64,000 nt of DNA from Leptospira fainei serovar Hurstbridge str. BUT 6 (GCF_000306235.2 NZ_AKWZ02000010.1:1488001-1552000); one strand, 5' to 3'; positions 8,788 through 20,271 are shown, counted from the first letter of the stretch. Notes: generated from the sequence alone by a model not told the origin. Numbers and translations are program-made.

Positions 8788-9882
8788 CTACGATTTATTT
8801 TTTCTTCTATAGACGATCGGAGTGACGCCTGCGAATTTTAGAAACGATTCGTTGAAGGAGGACCGATTGTTGAAACCTACTTCGTATGCAATTTCCAAAA
8901 CCGTCTTATCCGTTTGGGCCAATAAACGCTTTGCTTCTTCGACTCTATACCGATTGACCAGGGAGAAAAAACCGAGGTTCAGTTTCTGGTTGATCAATTC
9001 GGATAATTGATGCGGTGTAAGGGAAAGTTCTTTAGCAATTCCTGCCAGAGATAAATTATCGTTCTTATATATTTTTTCATTTTCTAGTAATGCGTTTAAT
9101 CTTCCGATCAACGAATCCGAATCGATTCCCGCCAGTCGAGACCTGACATATCTGACTTTGGCCAATTCTTTACTTATACTTTCGGAAAGATTCGGGTATC
9201 TGTTTCGAGCGACGAAAATCAAGCATAGTACGAAGGAAATTGCAAGTAGCGCTAATCTAAAAAAGAACGTCTCGAAAATCGAACCTAAGATTACTAAAGC
9301 GGATACTATGAGAGTATCCAAGAGGAAAATTCCGAGCAGGATCTTTACGCGAAAGTCTTGAATTTGTCTTAAGGCCCCGAATATTTTCGCGGCAAATGCC
9401 AGAGAGTAAATCCCCGCAAAAAAATACGGTGTTTGCGAGATCCATTTCTGTAGGATCGATTTGTCGCCAAATGCAATAATCGTATTAAAAGGGAATCGCT
9501 CTAACCCGAGGATCGGCGAATTATAAATGACGTAGAATAGAACTGCGGTAAAGATCACGAAACCGATTAATATCGTATGTCTTTTAATCGAGAAATTCTC
9601 TTCGGAAACCGTTTTTATCGTCAAGTAAGCCAGAGGCGCCGGAAGAAAAAGAAACGGAATATGGATGTTAGCAAGAGGAAGGAGATTAACGGAATTATCC
9701 GTCGCAATTTCCAAACCGAATGCGCTTAGCAACTGCATACAAGCGACGGAGACCAAAGTCAAAGAGAATAAAAAACGGTAAGCTCTCTTTGAATGTGAAA
9801 ATATTTCGTTAACCGCTAACAGAACTGCTAAAAAGCCTCCGAACAAAATAAAACCGTTAGCAAGCCAGACGAGAAGAGTCAT
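8788..9882 (-). CDS. Membrane-anchored AraC-family regulator
   Basis: The 364-aa protein has an N-terminal half of about six or seven hydrophobic segments (about residues 5-225) and a C-terminal AraC-type double helix-turn-helix. The latter contains LSLAGIAKELSLTPHQLSELINQ and the family signature KTVLEIAYEVGFNNRSSFNESFLKFAGVTPIVYR. This integral-membrane AraC design is frequent in Leptospira and Bacteroidetes and suggests direct sensing of an envelope or lipophilic signal. The downstream DUF4345-like gene is a plausible target. It starts 11 bp after the next upstream gene ends. Confidence 0.88.
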   Translation of the reverse strand: MTLLVWLANGFILFGGFLAVLLAVNEIFSHSKRAYRFLFSLTLVSVACMQLLSAFGLEIATDNSVNLLPLANIHIPFLFLPAPLAYLTIKTVSEENFSIKRHTILIGFVIFTAVLFYVIYNSPILGLERFPFNTIIAFGDKSILQKWISQTPYFFAGIYSLAFAAKIFGALRQIQDFRVKILLGIFLLDTLIVSALVILGSIFETFFFRLALLAISFVLCLIFVARNRYPNLSESISKELAKVRYVRSRLAGIDSDSLIGRLNALLENEKIYKNDNLSLAGIAKELSLTPHQLSELINQKLNLGFFSLVNRYRVEEAKRLLAQTDKTVLEIAYEVGFNNRSSFNESFLKFAGVTPIVYRRKNKS

Positions 9883-9893
9883 TTATAAAAACT

Positions 9894-10832
9894 TTATTCT
9901 TTTCCTAAAAACAGACGTATTCCTTTTGCAATCGTCTGCAAAGTGCGAGCCATTAGGCTTTCCAGCTTTGTTTGGAGGAATAATTCCATAATTAATTTTC
10001 TTAATGCGACATCGAATGGCAAGTTGAATTCCTTCCAATCTATTCCGAATCGGAAAGGATAACTTTCGGAATAGTCCTCAGGAGATGTGGAGGAATGCAC
10101 GAGTGTTCCTTCGAAATCGGTATGATTCTCGTCAATATGTCTAAATTCGACGGATAGATGAACCTGCTTTTTAAAAAGAGGCAACGGGATAATTTCTAAC
10201 CCGGCAAGCTCCCCCCAGGTAATCCCGGAAAGATTTAAATATCCTCGGTCTCCGTTACGTAATGTTCCGATCCGCAACAATCCTTCCCGCCCTAAACGAC
10301 AAGTTCCCATTCTGCTCCGAAAAAGAATTTCTAAAGGAGAACCGACGTCTAACAATCCGTTTTCGATTCTTATATCGCGAATCTGGATATTGAAAACGGG
10401 GGTTAACGTTCGATCTTCTATGTCGATGCTTGAATGAATTACTTTTTCGAACTTAATTTGAATTCGACCGCGCCGAGGAAGATACGGCGTTTTCTTTCGC
10501 GAGTCCACTCTGTTCGTGTAATCCATGTGAAAGGAACGGATATTAACGCCGATAAGAATCAGTTTTCCCTTTAGCAGTCTCGCTAGAGAGATTCTAAATT
10601 TGAGAAAACTTCCCTTCGCATGAACGATATCCGTTCCTAATTCGCCCGGAAAGTATATCGTAAAGCTTCTCGCCCAGACCCAGAGACCCGGAAGCAATAC
10701 ACCGGGCGTGAGCCATCCAAATTTAAAGAGTCGAAAAGAAATAATATTTACGATTAATTGAAGAACGGGACCGGAAAGAAGAATTTGAATACCGAAATAA
10801 ACAAAAAGTAGAACGATAAAATATGAGGACAT
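9894..10832 (-). CDS. Hypothetical protein with an N-terminal membrane anchor
   Basis: The 312-aa protein has hydrophobic segments at the N-terminus (about 1-55). A beta-rich region with repeated amphipathic strands follows (for example FEKVIHSSIDIEDRTLTPVFNIQIRDIRIENG), then a C-terminal helical tail. The strand pattern and anchor are reminiscent of AsmA/DUF748-type envelope proteins, but no diagnostic motif is seen, so this is only a suggestion. It lies between the TerB-like gene (22 bp) and the AraC-type gene (11 bp) on the same strand, so the three may form one transcript. Confidence 0.6.
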   Translation of the reverse strand: MSSYFIVLLFVYFGIQILLSGPVLQLIVNIISFRLFKFGWLTPGVLLPGLWVWARSFTIYFPGELGTDIVHAKGSFLKFRISLARLLKGKLILIGVNIRSFHMDYTNRVDSRKKTPYLPRRGRIQIKFEKVIHSSIDIEDRTLTPVFNIQIRDIRIENGLLDVGSPLEILFRSRMGTCRLGREGLLRIGTLRNGDRGYLNLSGITWGELAGLEIIPLPLFKKQVHLSVEFRHIDENHTDFEGTLVHSSTSPEDYSESYPFRFGIDWKEFNLPFDVALRKLIMELFLQTKLESLMARTLQTIAKGIRLFLGKE

Positions 10833-10854
10833 TAAAGTCGAACGAGACTTTTAC

Positions 10855-11364
10855 TTAGTCTTTATCGCTCGTATCCGAGTATTTATTATCGATATTTTTT
10901 TTATCCATCTGCGATATCTCTAATTCTTTAGCGAGATCGTTTAAGAATTCTTTTTCCCTATCCGTGAAGGATCCGTCGGTCGCGATAATGCAAACAGCAT
11001 CCTCGTAAAAGTTAGCCGCCAGGACGGGGTTTCCTTCTGAAAAATCCTTAATCATTTTTATCGGGAGAGGCGATTCAAAAATTTCGGATAGTTCTTCTAC
11101 GATTTCGTCTTTACTATCTTGATGCGAGTCGAAGATGCAATCTTTATCAAACATCGCTTTGACCATTTGGCCGACTAAATTTCCTTCTCTCTTATGAAAG
11201 TTTCCGTCGGCGTGACAAGCATAGGACCAGAGGCTGACCAACACCTTGGCATAATTCATCTTTAATTGGAAAATTTCCGACTCTGGGTCCAGGCCTTTCT
11301 GGAATTTTTCATAAAATTCGTGGCCAGGCAGAACCTTACTCGCTAAGGATGAAACCCTCTCCAT
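10855..11364 (-). CDS. TerB-like protein
   Basis: This 169-aa helical, acidic protein carries two TerB-type segments: YACHADGNFHKREGNLVGQM and IATDGSFTDREKEFLNDLAKEL. Each has the 'aDG.f...E...l' acidic motif, which in TerB is associated with metal binding. TerB-like domains occur in tellurite-resistance and envelope-stress proteins. Here no other ter genes are nearby, so a tellurite role is not supported. It is divergent from metG. Confidence 0.7.
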   Translation of the reverse strand: MERVSSLASKVLPGHEFYEKFQKGLDPESEIFQLKMNYAKVLVSLWSYACHADGNFHKREGNLVGQMVKAMFDKDCIFDSHQDSKDEIVEELSEIFESPLPIKMIKDFSEGNPVLAANFYEDAVCIIATDGSFTDREKEFLNDLAKELEISQMDKKNIDNKYSDTSDKD

Positions 11365-11479
11365 TTTTTGCCTTCCTTCTCCGAACGCTTTGCGTATTTC
11401 CGAAGTATTTTACTGTACGCGGACGATTTGCAATGAAAATCCATGTTGCTTTTGCGGGAATTTTTCGCATCTTGACTAC

Positions 11480-13519
11480 GTGAGAACTGATCGGAAACGC
11501 CGGATACTTGTTACTTCCGCCCTGCCTTACGCGAACGGACCGATTCATTTAGGCCATGTTTTAGAAGCTGTCCAAACAGACGTTTATGTCCGCTTTCAGA
11601 AAGCGAGCGGGAACGAGTGTTATTTCTTTTGCGCGGACGACACGCATGGAACTCCGATCATGCTCGCCGCTAGAAAAGAAGGCATCGCCCCGGAACAATT
11701 GATCGACCGTGTTCGTAAGGAACACTATCGAGACCTGAACGGTTTTTTAGTCGAATACGATAATTATTATACTACAAATTCCGAAGAAAATCGCGTTCTT
11801 TCGGAAGAAATTTACCTTTCTTTAAAGGCGAACGGGCATATCGCAGAACGGGAAATCGAGCAGGCTTATTGCGACCATGATAAGATGTTTCTTCCGGATC
11901 GTTTTATTAAAGGAACTTGTCCGAATTGCGGTTCGACGGATCAGTACGGAGATAGCTGCGAAGTTTGCGGCGCTACGTATTCCCCCAAAGATTTAAAGGA
12001 TTCTCATTGTTCTCTTTGCGGAACTCCGCCGGTTACTCGAAATTCGAAACATATATTCTTCAAGCTCGGGGATTTTTCGAAGTATCTATCGAATTGGATC
12101 GAAAACGGGAACCACGTTGCCGACGGCGTCCGAAAAAAATTGAAGGAATGGTTCGAGACCGGACTTCAAGATTGGGACATTTCCCGTGATGGGCCGTATT
12201 TCGGATTTCAAATCCCGGGGGAAACAGAAAAGTATTTCTATGTCTGGTTGGACGCTCCGATCGGATACATGGCCTCTAGTTTAAATTTTTTCAAAGGAGA
12301 TCGGAGTAAGTTCGATTCTTTTTGGAAGAACGGAGAATCGGAGATAGCGCATTTTATCGGCAAGGACATACTTTACTTTCACACGCTCTTTTGGCCTGCC
12401 ACACTCGAAGGCGGAGGATATAGATCCCCTTCTCTAGTTCACGTCCATGGTTTTATCACAGTCAACGGGGAAAAAATGTCCAAGTCAAGAGGGACGTTTA
12501 TTCGAGCCGAGGATTATTTAAAACATTTAGATCCGGAGCATCTTCGCTTTTATTTGGCCGGAAAGCTAGGTCCGGGTATGGACGATCTCGATCTTTCTTT
12601 CGACGATTATACTGCAAAGGTCAATTCCGATCTAGTCGGGAATTTCGTAAATTTAGTATCGCGGGTTTCGACTTCTATATTAGATAAACTAGATAGAAAG
12701 TTGGGCAAACTTTCGCAGGACGGCAAAAAGGTTCTGGAAGAACTTTGTTCATCGGATAAAAAGATTCAAGAATGGTACGAGTCTAGAAATTACGGCAGAG
12801 TAATGAGAGAATGTTCCCGATTGGGAGACATTGCCAATAAATACGTTAATGATCTGGCGCCTTGGGCCCAAATCAAAGAAGATCCCGAAAAAGCCAGAGA
12901 GACGGTGACTGTCGGGTTGAATGCGGCACGAATTCTTGCCATATATCTGTTTCCGGTCGTTCCGAATATATCCGCAAAAGTACATAAACTTTTGGGACTG
13001 AACGATAATCCTGCCTTCGCGGATTTGTATTCGGATCAGGAAGAGATTAAGATTGCTCCTTACGAAATGATAACAAAGCGAGTGGAAGAAAAGGCAATTC
13101 AGGTTATGATAGAAGAAAATAAAACTCCCGCCGTTGAAACGGCTTCATCTCCGAATACGACGAATTCTAAGACGGATGGCATCGCGAATATCTCGGAAAT
13201 TTCGATCGAAGAGTTGGGAAAAGTCGACCTTAGAGTCGGATTAATCGCGGAAGCGGGACCTGTAGAAGGTGCGGATAAGCTGGTTCAGGTCAAGTTGGAC
13301 CTGGGGCCGATGGGGTTCAAGAACGTCTTTGCCGGAATTAAAGCGTCGTACCAACCGGAGACATTGCAGGGTCTAAAGGTAGTAGCCGTCGCCAATCTAA
13401 AACCGAGAAAAATGAAATTCGGTCTTTCCGAAGCGATGTTACTTGCGGCCGGCGAAGGGGACAGTCTGACGCTCTTTGTCCCACATAGAGATGCGAAGCC
13501 GGGCGACCGACTTAAATAG
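11480..13519 (+). CDS. metG: Methionyl-tRNA synthetase
   Basis: The enzyme charges tRNA-Met. Visible in order are the class I HIGH-type motif in [11 protein letters not shown], the connective zinc knuckles (CPNCG, CEVCG, CSLCG), KMSKS in [11 protein letters not shown], the anticodon-binding helices, and a C-terminal OB-fold tRNA-binding domain ([20 protein letters not shown]). The open frame extends upstream to an ATG at 11390, but those 30 residues are cysteine-rich and unlike MetG. The GTG at 11480 places [13 protein letters not shown] where family proteins begin, giving 679 aa. The Shine-Dalgarno there is weak, so the start is uncertain. The GlnD-like gene follows after 5 nt. Confidence 0.93.
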   Translation: MRTDRKRRILVTSALPYANGPIHLGHVLEAVQTDVYVRFQKASGNECYFFCADDTHGTPIMLAARKEGIAPEQLIDRVRKEHYRDLNGFLVEYDNYYTTNSEENRVLSEEIYLSLKANGHIAEREIEQAYCDHDKMFLPDRFIKGTCPNCGSTDQYGDSCEVCGATYSPKDLKDSHCSLCGTPPVTRNSKHIFFKLGDFSKYLSNWIENGNHVADGVRKKLKEWFETGLQDWDISRDGPYFGFQIPGETEKYFYVWLDAPIGYMASSLNFFKGDRSKFDSFWKNGESEIAHFIGKDILYFHTLFWPATLEGGGYRSPSLVHVHGFITVNGEKMSKSRGTFIRAEDYLKHLDPEHLRFYLAGKLGPGMDDLDLSFDDYTAKVNSDLVGNFVNLVSRVSTSILDKLDRKLGKLSQDGKKVLEELCSSDKKIQEWYESRNYGRVMRECSRLGDIANKYVNDLAPWAQIKEDPEKARETVTVGLNAARILAIYLFPVVPNISAKVHKLLGLNDNPAFADLYSDQEEIKIAPYEMITKRVEEKAIQVMIEENKTPAVETASSPNTTNSKTDGIANISEISIEELGKVDLRVGLIAEAGPVEGADKLVQVKLDLGPMGFKNVFAGIKASYQPETLQGLKVVAVANLKPRKMKFGLSEAMLLAAGEGDSLTLFVPHRDAKPGDRLK

Positions 13520-13524
13520 GGATT

Positions 13525-16158
13525 ATGCCCTTAGAATTAGACATTACATATAGTTTCCAGAGACTCTTGGAAAAAAGCCGGTCCGTCTCGGGCAAGCTGG
13601 TTTCAAGGCAACTCACATTTATAATCGATTCGTTTTTACGAAGCAGATTCGAGAAAGCGGTCAGCATTCTGGGTCGCGGGGAAAAAATCGCCTTAATCGC
13701 ATTAGGCGGATATGGAAGAATGGAAATTTCCCCGCACTCCGACGTGGATATATTATATCTTCATAATGGAATTTCGGAAGCCAAGCTGTCCGAAATCATC
13801 TCGTCGATAAACACGTATCTTTACAACTCCGGCAAGGAAGTCGGACATATTTGTCGGACTATCAAGGAATCGTTTCGATATTTGGATGATATGTCCAGTT
13901 TTCACGCAATTTTAGACAGCCGTTTCTTGATCGGCTCCCGGGAGATTTATCAAAAATACAAGACGGAGTTTTTAGAAAAGCTTCCCCCGAAATATATCGA
14001 AACTTATAACGTCGCTAAAGAGCTTCAGCTTTCTGATCGATTCTTACGCGAAGACAAACCGATCCTTCTTTCCGAACCGCATCTGAAAACCGATATATGC
14101 GGTTTACGAGATATCCAATGCGTTTATTGGCACGAGAAATCCCTGAATCCGATTCCGTCTTTAGGAGCTCTGGCCCTACTTCCGGTTTTTCAAAGGGGAG
14201 AAGCGCAACTTTTAGAGGAAGCCTACGATTTTTTACTCCGAACTAGGATCGCATTGCATGTCGTGACGGGTCGTAAGCACGATAGATTGGATTTAAATCT
14301 GCAACCCGAAGTGGCCGAATATTTAGGTTATGGAAAAAAAGAAAATCTGCAAACCGTAGAAAAATTCATGAACGAATTATACGGACACCAAAAGAACGTT
14401 TTTTTCGTAATGCGTAGTTATTTGGATTTCGTAATCGAACGAAGAAAACCGGGGCCGGCGGAATCGATCGCGTACGAAGGACTTTCCTTTTCTAAGGTTC
14501 GCAATGCAGTGTTTCCTCCGATGGAAGGGAACTTATTCGCCGATCCGCATACTTTATACGAGGACGTCATACTTACGTTTCGAATGATTCAGGAAACGGG
14601 CTTACTCGTTTCAGGAACTTTGTTAAACGAAATTAGGTTCGCATCTCCTTTTTTGGACGACGATTTTAGGTATTCGGCGGAAGTGAATGCGGAATTCTTA
14701 AAGATCCTTAGACTGCCGAAGGATAGAGGCAGAGTGCTTAAGTTGATGCACGAATGTCAAGTTCTCGGCGCGCTAGTTCCGGAGTTCGGAGCCTGCACTA
14801 ATTTTGCCCTATTCAGCTATCATCATGAATATACGGTCGATGAGCATACGCTTCTCATATTGCACGAACTGGATCGTCTTGACAACGGCGAGTTTGAAGA
14901 CTCGGAAATTCTCCAAGTATATAAGGAATGCGTAAAGACCGAAATTCTATCTTTAGCAATTCTTCTTCACGATGCGGGTAAGGTCAAAGAAGGAGATCAT
15001 TCCGAATACGGAGCGGAATTGGCCGTGTCCGTGGGAGATCGGCTCGGGCTTTCGGAGGAAGACACGGATCTTTGCAGATTCTTAGTCGAAAAACATATCT
15101 CTATGTCGGAACTTTCTTCCAAGAGGGATATTTCCGATCCGGCTTTAATTCGAAGCTTTGCAAGAACCGTAGGTACGCCGGAAAGACTCAGATTGCTCTA
15201 TATTCTGACCATCATCGATACAAAATCGGTAGGTAATAACGTCCTTACGAATTGGAAAAAGGCGATCCTCAGCGATCTTTTTCGGAATACCATGTCTTAC
15301 TTAAAAGCGAAGGGGGTTCCTCAAGAAGAAATTCAGGAGGAAGCCGAAAGGATCGTGCTTTCGAAAGATTTGGTGGCGTATTTGACGGAAAAGGAAGGGC
15401 AAGATCCCGGGATTTCCAGAAGCGTCGCTTCCTTTGCTTATTCCGTTATTCCCCATAGTTATCTGAAGACGGTTTCGAACCGTAAGATACTGAAACATTT
15501 TAAGACAATCGCAACCTTAAGTCAGGAATCGACGGAAAAACTTTTATTCGCATCCGAAAGAGACCCCGCTTTCGTTTCGGTCGAAGTCGTTAGTCGGGAG
15601 TTGCCGGAAATTCTATTAGATTTATGTTGTTCGGTGTCTTCGGAAGGATTAAGTCTGGTCGGAATGCAAAGTTATACTTCGAGCGAATTTCAAATTCATA
15701 TTTTACAGGTAACGGATTCCCAAGGCAGCGGCAATATTTCTCCGGAAAAAATTTCCAGGATGGAGGGTAAGCTTCGCTTAATGGCGACGGGAAAATTGCA
15801 ACGCGATAGCATCGCCTTCGAACCGACGGAATGGAATCCTCGTAAGGCCATTCCTGAAAGCATCGTTAATCGGTCGGTACGCTTTTCCAACGAGGATTTA
15901 TCGGACGTTACGATTATGGAAGTCCGGATGCCGGATATGGTCGGTTTAGTATATAGAATATTACGAAAAGTGTTTGAATTCGGATTGAAAGTGTCATATT
16001 TACGTGTTTCCACGTCTGCTGACTATGCGTACGACTCGTTTTATCTTCAGACTCAGAACGGAGAGCAAGTAAAGGACGCGGAATTTCTTTCCTCGCTAGA
16101 GGCTCGGATCTTGGGAATTCAGGCAACGGAAAGAGTGACAGGGGAACTCGTGTTTTAA
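13525..16158 (+). CDS. glnD: GlnD-like uridylyltransferase/uridylyl-removing enzyme
   Basis: In the nitrogen-signalling family this bifunctional enzyme modifies and de-modifies PII. Domains visible are: a nucleotidyltransferase core with GGYGR (61-65) and SDVDIL (metal-binding Asp73 and Asp75); a GlnD helical linker; an HD hydrolase domain with LLHDAGK (about 480); and a C-terminal ACT domain beginning [16 protein letters not shown] (about 798). At 877 aa it matches GlnD length. The second ACT copy is poorly conserved, so glutamine sensing may differ. It lies 5 nt downstream of metG and 2 nt upstream of the GH13 gene, so the three probably form one transcript. Confidence 0.85.
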   Translation: MPLELDITYSFQRLLEKSRSVSGKLVSRQLTFIIDSFLRSRFEKAVSILGRGEKIALIALGGYGRMEISPHSDVDILYLHNGISEAKLSEIISSINTYLYNSGKEVGHICRTIKESFRYLDDMSSFHAILDSRFLIGSREIYQKYKTEFLEKLPPKYIETYNVAKELQLSDRFLREDKPILLSEPHLKTDICGLRDIQCVYWHEKSLNPIPSLGALALLPVFQRGEAQLLEEAYDFLLRTRIALHVVTGRKHDRLDLNLQPEVAEYLGYGKKENLQTVEKFMNELYGHQKNVFFVMRSYLDFVIERRKPGPAESIAYEGLSFSKVRNAVFPPMEGNLFADPHTLYEDVILTFRMIQETGLLVSGTLLNEIRFASPFLDDDFRYSAEVNAEFLKILRLPKDRGRVLKLMHECQVLGALVPEFGACTNFALFSYHHEYTVDEHTLLILHELDRLDNGEFEDSEILQVYKECVKTEILSLAILLHDAGKVKEGDHSEYGAELAVSVGDRLGLSEEDTDLCRFLVEKHISMSELSSKRDISDPALIRSFARTVGTPERLRLLYILTIIDTKSVGNNVLTNWKKAILSDLFRNTMSYLKAKGVPQEEIQEEAERIVLSKDLVAYLTEKEGQDPGISRSVASFAYSVIPHSYLKTVSNRKILKHFKTIATLSQESTEKLLFASERDPAFVSVEVVSRELPEILLDLCCSVSSEGLSLVGMQSYTSSEFQIHILQVTDSQGSGNISPEKISRMEGKLRLMATGKLQRDSIAFEPTEWNPRKAIPESIVNRSVRFSNEDLSDVTIMEVRMPDMVGLVYRILRKVFEFGLKVSYLRVSTSADYAYDSFYLQTQNGEQVKDAEFLSSLEARILGIQATERVTGELVF

Positions 16159-16160
16159 AA

Positions 16161-17882
16161 ATGGTCCGTATGGATTCGGCCCGCAGTTCTTCTACAGTTT
16201 CTATTAGAAAAATGGAAAACCCGAGTACGCCAAAAAAAGGCAAGAAAGCCCCCCGCGCAAAGAAAAAAGATCCGGATTGGTGGAAGAACGCGGTCATTTA
16301 TCAGATATACCCTAGAAGTTTCCGCGATGCGAACGGAGACGGTATCGGCGACTTAGAAGGGATTATCCAAAAGCTAAATTATCTAAACGACGGAACTCCG
16401 AATTCATTGGGAATCGACGCCATTTGGTTGTCTCCGATTTATCCTTCTCCGATGTACGATTTCGGATATGATATCTCCGACTACGATAATATAGATCCCG
16501 TTTTCGGGAACCTGGAAACATTCAAACGTCTTTTAAAGGAAGCTCATAAGAGAAAGATCCGAATCATTATGGATCTTGTAGCGAATCATACGTCGCATCT
16601 TCATCCATGGTTTATCGAATCTAGATCTTCGAAAAATAATCCGAAGCGGGATTGGTATATATGGAAAGACCCCGTTAATGGAGGTCCACCCAATAATTGG
16701 ATGGGAACTTTCGGCGGTAAAGCCTGGGCTTTTGATCCGGAGACAGAGCAATACTATTATCATTCTTTTTTAACCGAACAGCCGGATTTGAATTGGCGAA
16801 ATCCTGAAGTCAAAAAAGCGATTTTCGAAATGGTCAAGAATTGGTTGGATCTCGGGGTAGACGGTTTTCGATTGGATGTCGTAAATCTATTCGTTAAAGA
16901 TTCCGAATTTCGAAGTAATCCTCGTAAGAGATGGATTGCAAGGCCGTTCGACCAGCAGGACCACCTTTACGACCGGGATCGGCCCGAGATGCACGGCATC
17001 CTAAAGGATCTCCGTAAATTGTTAAATTCCTACGGAGACAGAATGTCCGTGGGCGAAGTGATGATGGAACCTCCGGGAACCAGTGTTCTACCCGCTTCTT
17101 ATTACGGAGACAAGGGGGATGAGTTGCACATGGCATTCAACTTTGCGTTCTTTCATACTCCCTGGAAAGCGGAAAGATTTCGGGACGTGATTAAGGAATG
17201 GGAAAGGTGTTTGCGTGATAGAGGTTGGCCGAATTATACTCTAAGCAATCACGACTTTCGTCGACACATAACGAGATATTCCAAGGGATCCGAAACAATC
17301 TCTCGCGCGAAAATTGCGGCGTTAATGCTCTTAACGTTACGTGGAACTCCGTTTCTATATTACGGAGAAGAACTCGGGATGATGGATGAAAGAGTTCCCA
17401 AAGACAGAATCCAAGATCCCGTCGGAAAGCGTTATTGGCCTTTTTATCCGAGTCGCGATAATTGTAGGCTGCCGATGTGCTGGTCCTCCGATAAAAACGG
17501 CGGATTCGGTATCGCAGATCCATGGCTGCCCGTTTTTTCCCAGTATGAAACGATTAACGTAGAAACTCAATCCAGAAGTGTCGAAAGCCTTTTGAACTTT
17601 TATAGAAAGCTAATATGGCTTCGTAAAGGAAATGAAATATTGCGAAAAGGGAATATTTCATTGGATTACGATTCGCCGCCCGGCGTTTTACAATACACTC
17701 GCGAATACGAAAAGAAGAAATGTTTAGTAATCCTTAATTTCGAGAATGAATCCAAAAAGATCGTCGCTAACGCGAATCGTACGGCCCACGTTCTTATCTC
17801 TACGCATCGTAAACCTGAAAAAATGGAGATACCGGTAGTTTTTGCCGTGGCTCCTTACGAAGGCTTAGTGCTGGAATATTAA
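16161..17882 (+). CDS. GH13 alpha-glucosidase / oligo-1,6-glucosidase family
   Basis: This 573-aa glycoside hydrolase has the alpha-amylase (beta/alpha)8 signatures. They are region I DLVANHTS, region II DGFRLDVVN with nucleophile Asp239, the acid/base Glu299 in GEVMME, and region IV LSNHD with Asp365. The overall sequence (VIYQIYPRSFRDANGDGIGDLEGI) is typical of alpha-glucosidase/oligo-1,6-glucosidase rather than secreted amylase. No signal peptide is present, so it is cytoplasmic and probably acts on trehalose-, maltose- or isomaltose-type oligosaccharides. The first ATG is used here, but Met18 at 16212 is possible because the first 30 residues are basic and low-complexity. Confidence 0.87.
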   Translation: MVRMDSARSSSTVSIRKMENPSTPKKGKKAPRAKKKDPDWWKNAVIYQIYPRSFRDANGDGIGDLEGIIQKLNYLNDGTPNSLGIDAIWLSPIYPSPMYDFGYDISDYDNIDPVFGNLETFKRLLKEAHKRKIRIIMDLVANHTSHLHPWFIESRSSKNNPKRDWYIWKDPVNGGPPNNWMGTFGGKAWAFDPETEQYYYHSFLTEQPDLNWRNPEVKKAIFEMVKNWLDLGVDGFRLDVVNLFVKDSEFRSNPRKRWIARPFDQQDHLYDRDRPEMHGILKDLRKLLNSYGDRMSVGEVMMEPPGTSVLPASYYGDKGDELHMAFNFAFFHTPWKAERFRDVIKEWERCLRDRGWPNYTLSNHDFRRHITRYSKGSETISRAKIAALMLLTLRGTPFLYYGEELGMMDERVPKDRIQDPVGKRYWPFYPSRDNCRLPMCWSSDKNGGFGIADPWLPVFSQYETINVETQSRSVESLLNFYRKLIWLRKGNEILRKGNISLDYDSPPGVLQYTREYEKKKCLVILNFENESKKIVANANRTAHVLISTHRKPEKMEIPVVFAVAPYEGLVLEY

Positions 17883-17892
17883 AGTTAGCTTT

Positions 17893-17932
17893 CCGTCGAA
17901 ATTATTTGTTTTCGTCGGTGGACTCATTTTTT
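17893..17932 (+). terminator. Possible terminator of the metG-glnD-GH13 transcript
   Basis: CCGTCGAAA (17893-17901) pairs with TTTCGTCGG (17910-17918) except for one T-T mismatch. A T6 run at 17927-17932 follows after a short gap. Confidence 0.45.
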
Positions 17933-18113
17933 CCAATTAGATTCTTTCAAAAGACGATTTCATTTCGAATCGGGACCTTCGAACCGTTAGTTTTATCTAA
18001 CATCGTTCACAATGGCATAATGACCCACGACTAATCCTTAAAAAAAGAGTGCATATACGAGTTCTCGTCGTAAGATAGGAGTTAGAAATATTTCGATTGT
18101 TTGGAAATCAACT

Positions 18114-19841
18114 ATGGACTATCCACTTCGTCTTGCGGAAAACCCAGGGCTTGCGCCTTATGATGTGTCTTCTTATAAAGGAAATCGCGGCAAAAACTTT
18201 TACGATCTTGATAAAGTATTACAGAGGGTTATTGAACGCTACTCGGTAGGCTATGATCCCGCTCACAAAAAGGCCATGATCGATCATTTGCGCGGTTATG
18301 GCGAACTTGTCGGCGGAACTTTGGATGAACTTACGGAAGCTTCTCATAAGGAAGGCAAATACGGGGAAATCGTAAAATACGATCGCGCCGGAAATCGAGT
18401 CGATTTAGTCGTTTATTCTCCCGAACAAAAACTTTCCCGGAAAATATCCTATGATTACGGAATTGTAAATTTAGATTTTCATGATGAATGGAAATTTCCG
18501 TTCACGGATTTGCATCGATCTTCCTTGGCGTATTTAGCCAATCAAAACGGAGAGGGCGGAATGACCTGTCCGCTGGCAATGACGGACGGCATGATTAACG
18601 TCCTGAAAGCGATCGGCACCGAAGAGCAAAAGAAAAAATATCTTCCGTTGGTCGCGGGGAAAGGATCCTCTTCCCATTTTATGGCGGGACAATACGTCAC
18701 TGAAAGGGTCGGCGGAAGTAACGTAGCTGCCAATAGAACGATTGCCCGGAAGGGAGAAAATGGAAAGTGGATTTTAAACGGGGAAAAATGGTTCTGTTCC
18801 AATCCGGGGGATCTTTGGGTTACGACTGCAAAATTGGAAGGAACGGAAACTATCGGGTTATTTTTAGTTCCTAGAATTAAGGATAATGGGGAATTAAACG
18901 GTCACCATATCCTGCGAAAAAAGGATATCATCGGATCCAAGGGAAAGTTGACCGTAGAGATCGTCTACGAAGACGTCGAAGCGGAGACGTTAGGCCGTCC
19001 TGCTCACGGCATAGCAAACTTAATCCGCTACGTTATCCGAACTTCCAGAGTACATGTGTCCATAGCCGCCGCAGGAATGTCTAGAAGAGCTTTTATGGAA
19101 GCTTTGGAATATTCCAGGTTCAGAACCGCTTACGGAAAAAAAATCAAGGAATTTTCGGCTTATTCGAGAGAGCTTGCCGAACTTCGGACTTTGTACGCCG
19201 CCGTCGTTTTTCTGATTTACCGGGGGATCGATTGGAGCTCGAAAGGAATTCTCGCCGAACAACTCTCCACTCCGTTAATGAAATACAAATCGTCTTCCCT
19301 TTCTTCACAGATTACGCACAGGGCAATAATGGCCTTGGGGGGTTCCGGGATTATCGGAGACTATACTTGTCTTCCGAGACTTCATAACGATTGCATTATC
19401 AACGAAACTTGGGAAGGAACTCATCTTATTATTACCGACCACGCGTTAGGAGCGATGAATCGGGCTAAAATCCGGGATTCCTTCGTGGCGGAAATCGGAA
19501 AGAATTTCACATCGGCAAAAGCGATCCCTGAATTGCAGGAGTTGGCAAAGTTCGGAGAAGATTTGCTTTCCAAATGGGCGAAGAATCTAGAGGAGAAGCC
19601 GAGAGAATGGAAGGAAACATACAGACTCGATTTATCCGATCTCGCATTTGGAGCTCTGGCGCTTTCCGAATTTTTGGAACAAGCCGTTCACGATCGAACT
19701 CAAGGCATTAAAAATTCATTATTCGATTCGTTTGCGAAAGGGTTGGCCGGTTATCTATTTAGAACTCTCCCGGAAGCTAAAGGAGACTTTGAAAAGTTTC
19801 GCTTAGCATCGGAGGAAATAACTAAGATCGTCGAGTGGTGA
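18114..19841 (+). CDS. AidB-like acyl-CoA dehydrogenase
   Basis: The 575-aa flavoprotein belongs to the acyl-CoA dehydrogenase superfamily. Seen are the substrate/FAD region [12 protein letters not shown], the beta-domain signature [13 protein letters not shown], the helical FAD-binding segment [13 protein letters not shown], and [19 protein letters not shown]. The last places a Trp-Glu-Gly motif like that of AidB at the catalytic end. It is longer than ordinary acyl-CoA dehydrogenases (about 380 aa), as in AidB-type proteins with an N-terminal extension and an extra C-terminal helical domain. The substrate is unknown. No beta-oxidation partner genes are adjacent. Confidence 0.85.
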   Translation: MDYPLRLAENPGLAPYDVSSYKGNRGKNFYDLDKVLQRVIERYSVGYDPAHKKAMIDHLRGYGELVGGTLDELTEASHKEGKYGEIVKYDRAGNRVDLVVYSPEQKLSRKISYDYGIVNLDFHDEWKFPFTDLHRSSLAYLANQNGEGGMTCPLAMTDGMINVLKAIGTEEQKKKYLPLVAGKGSSSHFMAGQYVTERVGGSNVAANRTIARKGENGKWILNGEKWFCSNPGDLWVTTAKLEGTETIGLFLVPRIKDNGELNGHHILRKKDIIGSKGKLTVEIVYEDVEAETLGRPAHGIANLIRYVIRTSRVHVSIAAAGMSRRAFMEALEYSRFRTAYGKKIKEFSAYSRELAELRTLYAAVVFLIYRGIDWSSKGILAEQLSTPLMKYKSSSLSSQITHRAIMALGGSGIIGDYTCLPRLHNDCIINETWEGTHLIITDHALGAMNRAKIRDSFVAEIGKNFTSAKAIPELQELAKFGEDLLSKWAKNLEEKPREWKETYRLDLSDLAFGALALSEFLEQAVHDRTQGIKNSLFDSFAKGLAGYLFRTLPEAKGDFEKFRLASEEITKIVEW

Positions 19842-19861
19842 ACGTTGATACCGGACAATTC

Positions 19862-19900
19862 AGAGGCTCCGTTCTTTTCTTCGATCGGAGCGGTGCCTCT
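19862..19900. terminator. Hairpin between convergent genes
   Basis: AGAGGC (19862-19867) with GCCTCT (19895-19900), plus an inner GCTCCG with CGGAGC, can form a bulged stem. It lies 20 bp after the acyl-CoA dehydrogenase stop and probably ends that transcript. Confidence 0.45.
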
Positions 19901-19918
19901 CATATGCGGAATTTTCGG

Positions 19919-19942
19919 CCGATTGTTTAAATTTGCAATCGG
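19919..19942. terminator. Hairpin downstream of trxA
   Basis: CCGATTG (19919-19925) and CAATCGG (19936-19942) form a 7-bp stem around an AT-rich 10-nt loop, 11 bp beyond the trxA stop on the minus strand. Confidence 0.45.
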
Positions 19943-19953
19943 ACGAAATCGAT

Positions 19954-20271
19954 TTACACAAGCTTAGGTCCGAAGACTTTTTCCATCTGAGCTTGCGGAA
20001 TTGCGCCGACCACTTTTTCCGAAATTTGGCCTGCTTTAAAAAGCATCAGGGTCGGAACGGATAAGATCCCGTATTTCTGCGCGATATCCGGCTGTTCGTC
20101 GATATCGACTTTTACTACAGTAACTTTCCCCTTATGCGATTGGGCAAATTTCTCCAGTTCGGGCGCGACCATCTTACAGGGGCCGCACCAGGTTGCCCAA
20201 AAGTCTACCAATATGGGCTTATCATGGGTTTTGAGGAGTTCTTCAAATGAACCTGGTAAAGTGTTTTCCAT
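19954..20271 (-). CDS. trxA: Thioredoxin
   Basis: This classic thioredoxin has the redox motif WATWCGPCK followed by VDIDEQPDIAQKYGI and the cis-proline segment SVPTLMLFKAG. It is the cytoplasmic disulfide reductant and the likely electron source for DsbD-type proteins and reductases. The open frame extends upstream to a TTG, which would add 18 basic residues. The ATG at 20271 gives 105 aa, the standard thioredoxin length, and is preferred. The gene lies 70 bp downstream of the epimerase gene on the same strand. Confidence 0.93.
   Translation of the reverse strand: MENTLPGSFEELLKTHDKPILVDFWATWCGPCKMVAPELEKFAQSHKGKVTVVKVDIDEQPDIAQKYGILSVPTLMLFKAGQISEKVVGAIPQAQMEKVFGPKLV

Noticed and set aside
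10855..11364. Tellurite-resistance operon
   Set aside because: Only a TerB-like protein is found. No terC, terD or terZ-type genes are nearby.
11390..11479. ATG start of metG at 11390
   Set aside because: The added 30 residues are cysteine-rich and not MetG-like. The GTG at 11480 gives the normal N-terminus.
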